Assembly: GCA_009103225.1 (NCBI GenBank)
Contig: RHPI01002503.1
Coordinates: 181,867 to 245,866, forward strand
DNA from: Chlorokybus atmophyticus
Taxonomy: Eukaryota > Streptophyta > Chlorokybophyceae > Chlorokybales > Chlorokybaceae
Direction: 5' to 3'
DNA: 64,000 nucleotides
Below the pieces are notes generated by a model, which worked only from the letters and a program-made list of their open reading frames with translations, made no database searches and was not told the DNA's origin. Below, in pieces: positions 63,079-64,000 of the stretch. Positions within the stretch are counted from its first letter, which is position 1, and the number at the start of each line of letters is the position of its first letter. A program made the position numbers and the translations under genes.

Positions 63079-64000
63079 TTAACTCCTGTCTGCTTGCCCT
63101 ATCGTCAGTGCCGGCACCGGTTCTATCGACGGCGGGCCTCCCCTACCGCCTGAACCTTCCTCGGGCTGCAGTAGCTCTGCCTCAGGGATGGTCGGTTGCT
63201 GAAAACCGTGCTTGAACTTGTCGTAATTGTTCATCTCTGCGCTCTTGTAGGGCCTCTCACCCAGAATACTGATCAAATCCTCTTGGTTTACCACCTGACG
63301 ACAAACAACAGTGTAAACAAACGACTCTCGTCATGTGTCACATAAAGTATACATGAAATTCTGCCCGAGTCAGAGGCATGATTTGCCTGCTAAGCAGACA
63401 AAGTTCAAGCGGGTCACCTCTTTGGCCAGCAGTGTCTGTGCGAGCTTCTCAACGCCCTCTTTGTTCTCCTTGAGAAGCTTAAGCGTTCGCTCATAAGCTT
63501 CATCAACCATCTCTCGCACTTCTTGGTCAATCATGCGACTGGTCTCTTCACTGTACGGCTTCTGGAACTCTGCATCTTGCTTTGGAGGAAATGACAACAG
63601 GCCGATGCGTTTGCTGAAACCATAAATGGCAACTTGCGAGTAAGCCAGCTTAGTAATCTTCTCAAGGTCGTTTTGTGCGCCAGTTGAGATCTTTCCCAGC
63701 ATGACCTCCTCAGCAGCCCGCCCACCAAGTGTCATGCAGATCATGTCCAACAGCTGTTCTCGTGTCAACAGCAGATTTTCGCTTGGTAGGTACTGCGCGA
63801 AGCCCAGGGCTGCAGTGCCACGCGGTACAATGGAAACCTTCAGCAGCGGCTCCGCATATTGCAAAAACCAGCCAGCTACAGCGTGCCCAGCCTCGTGGTA
63901 TGCCACTGTCCTGCGCTCCTCCTTGCTGATGACTTTGTTCTTCTTCTCAAGCCCGCCAATCACACGATCCACAGCCGACTCAAAGTCTATCATGTCTACC
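63079..64000 (-). CDS. Mitochondrial m-AAA protease (AFG3/FTSH-type), 3' part
   Basis: Two C-terminal exons are present (window edge to 63418, and 63294-63079); the ATPase domain lies beyond the right edge. The M41 metallopeptidase domain is clear: [14 protein letters not shown] carries the HExxH zinc motif, [20 protein letters not shown] and [20 protein letters not shown] follow, the last with the third zinc-ligand Asp. [20 protein letters not shown] and [18 protein letters not shown] close the domain. The tail is Gly/Pro-rich ([16 protein letters not shown]). Sequence and order fit AFG3L2/plant FTSH3-10 of the inner mitochondrial membrane better than plastid FtsH. These hexamers degrade damaged inner-membrane proteins and process precursors. 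Stop codon 63079-63081. Confidence 0.93.

Overview
The window is nuclear DNA from a eukaryote with many introns. It suggests a flagellated, photosynthetic protist, probably a green-lineage microalga. The evidence is: genes broken by roughly 60 to 600 bp GT-AG introns that usually end in tgcag; a plastid-type NAD(P)H-quinone oxidoreductase (NDC1-like); an organelle-targeted gyrase B; at least one protein with a plastid-like transit peptide; and axonemal genes (HYDIN, EFCAB9-like). The species cannot be named from the sequence alone. Introns are full of alternating purine-pyrimidine repeats (gtgcgtgtgcatgc type) and of gcatgc palindromes. One N lies inside a 189-base poly-G tract, which marks an assembly problem.

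Layout, left to right: a probable last exon of an upstream gene and a very long stem-loop (1-1.2 kb); an NPC1-type sterol/lipid permease whose last two exons encode a RING finger (1.2-8.7 kb, +); NHP2 (9.4-10.4 kb, -); a secreted class-3 lipase (10.8-13.7 kb, +); a GFA/CENP-V-fold zinc enzyme (14.5-15.7 kb, -) sharing a 96-bp promoter gap with a cupin gene (15.8-16.3 kb, +); weak cysteine-rich exons and the poly-G tract (17.4-18.5 kb); a DDB1-family beta-propeller gene (18.5-22.7 kb, -); organellar gyrase B (23.8-27.2 kb, +); an aldo/keto reductase (28.2-30.1 kb, -); a gene-free AT-rich island (about 30.6-32.3 kb); a CENP-N/Chl4-like kinetochore gene (32.3-34.5 kb, -); a predicted plastid two-helix membrane protein (35.3-36.7 kb, -); an EFCAB9-like EF-hand gene (37.5-38.8 kb, +); an NDC1-like gene (38.9-42.0 kb, -); a HYDIN gene of about 37 exons (43.0-62.1 kb, +); and the 3' part of a mitochondrial m-AAA (AFG3/FTSH) protease (63.1 kb to the window end, -).

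The genes are largely arranged as convergent and divergent neighbours with short spacers. They belong to separate housekeeping, organellar, ciliary and chromosomal processes, so no operon-like pathway is visible. The most unusual item is the NPC1-RING fusion: a sterol-sensing-domain transporter with a complete C3HC4 ubiquitin-ligase-type finger on its cytosolic tail, assembled across a phase-consistent intron. Exon boundaries were placed by eye from frame continuity and splice-site consensus. Coordinates of spliced genes are outer limits.
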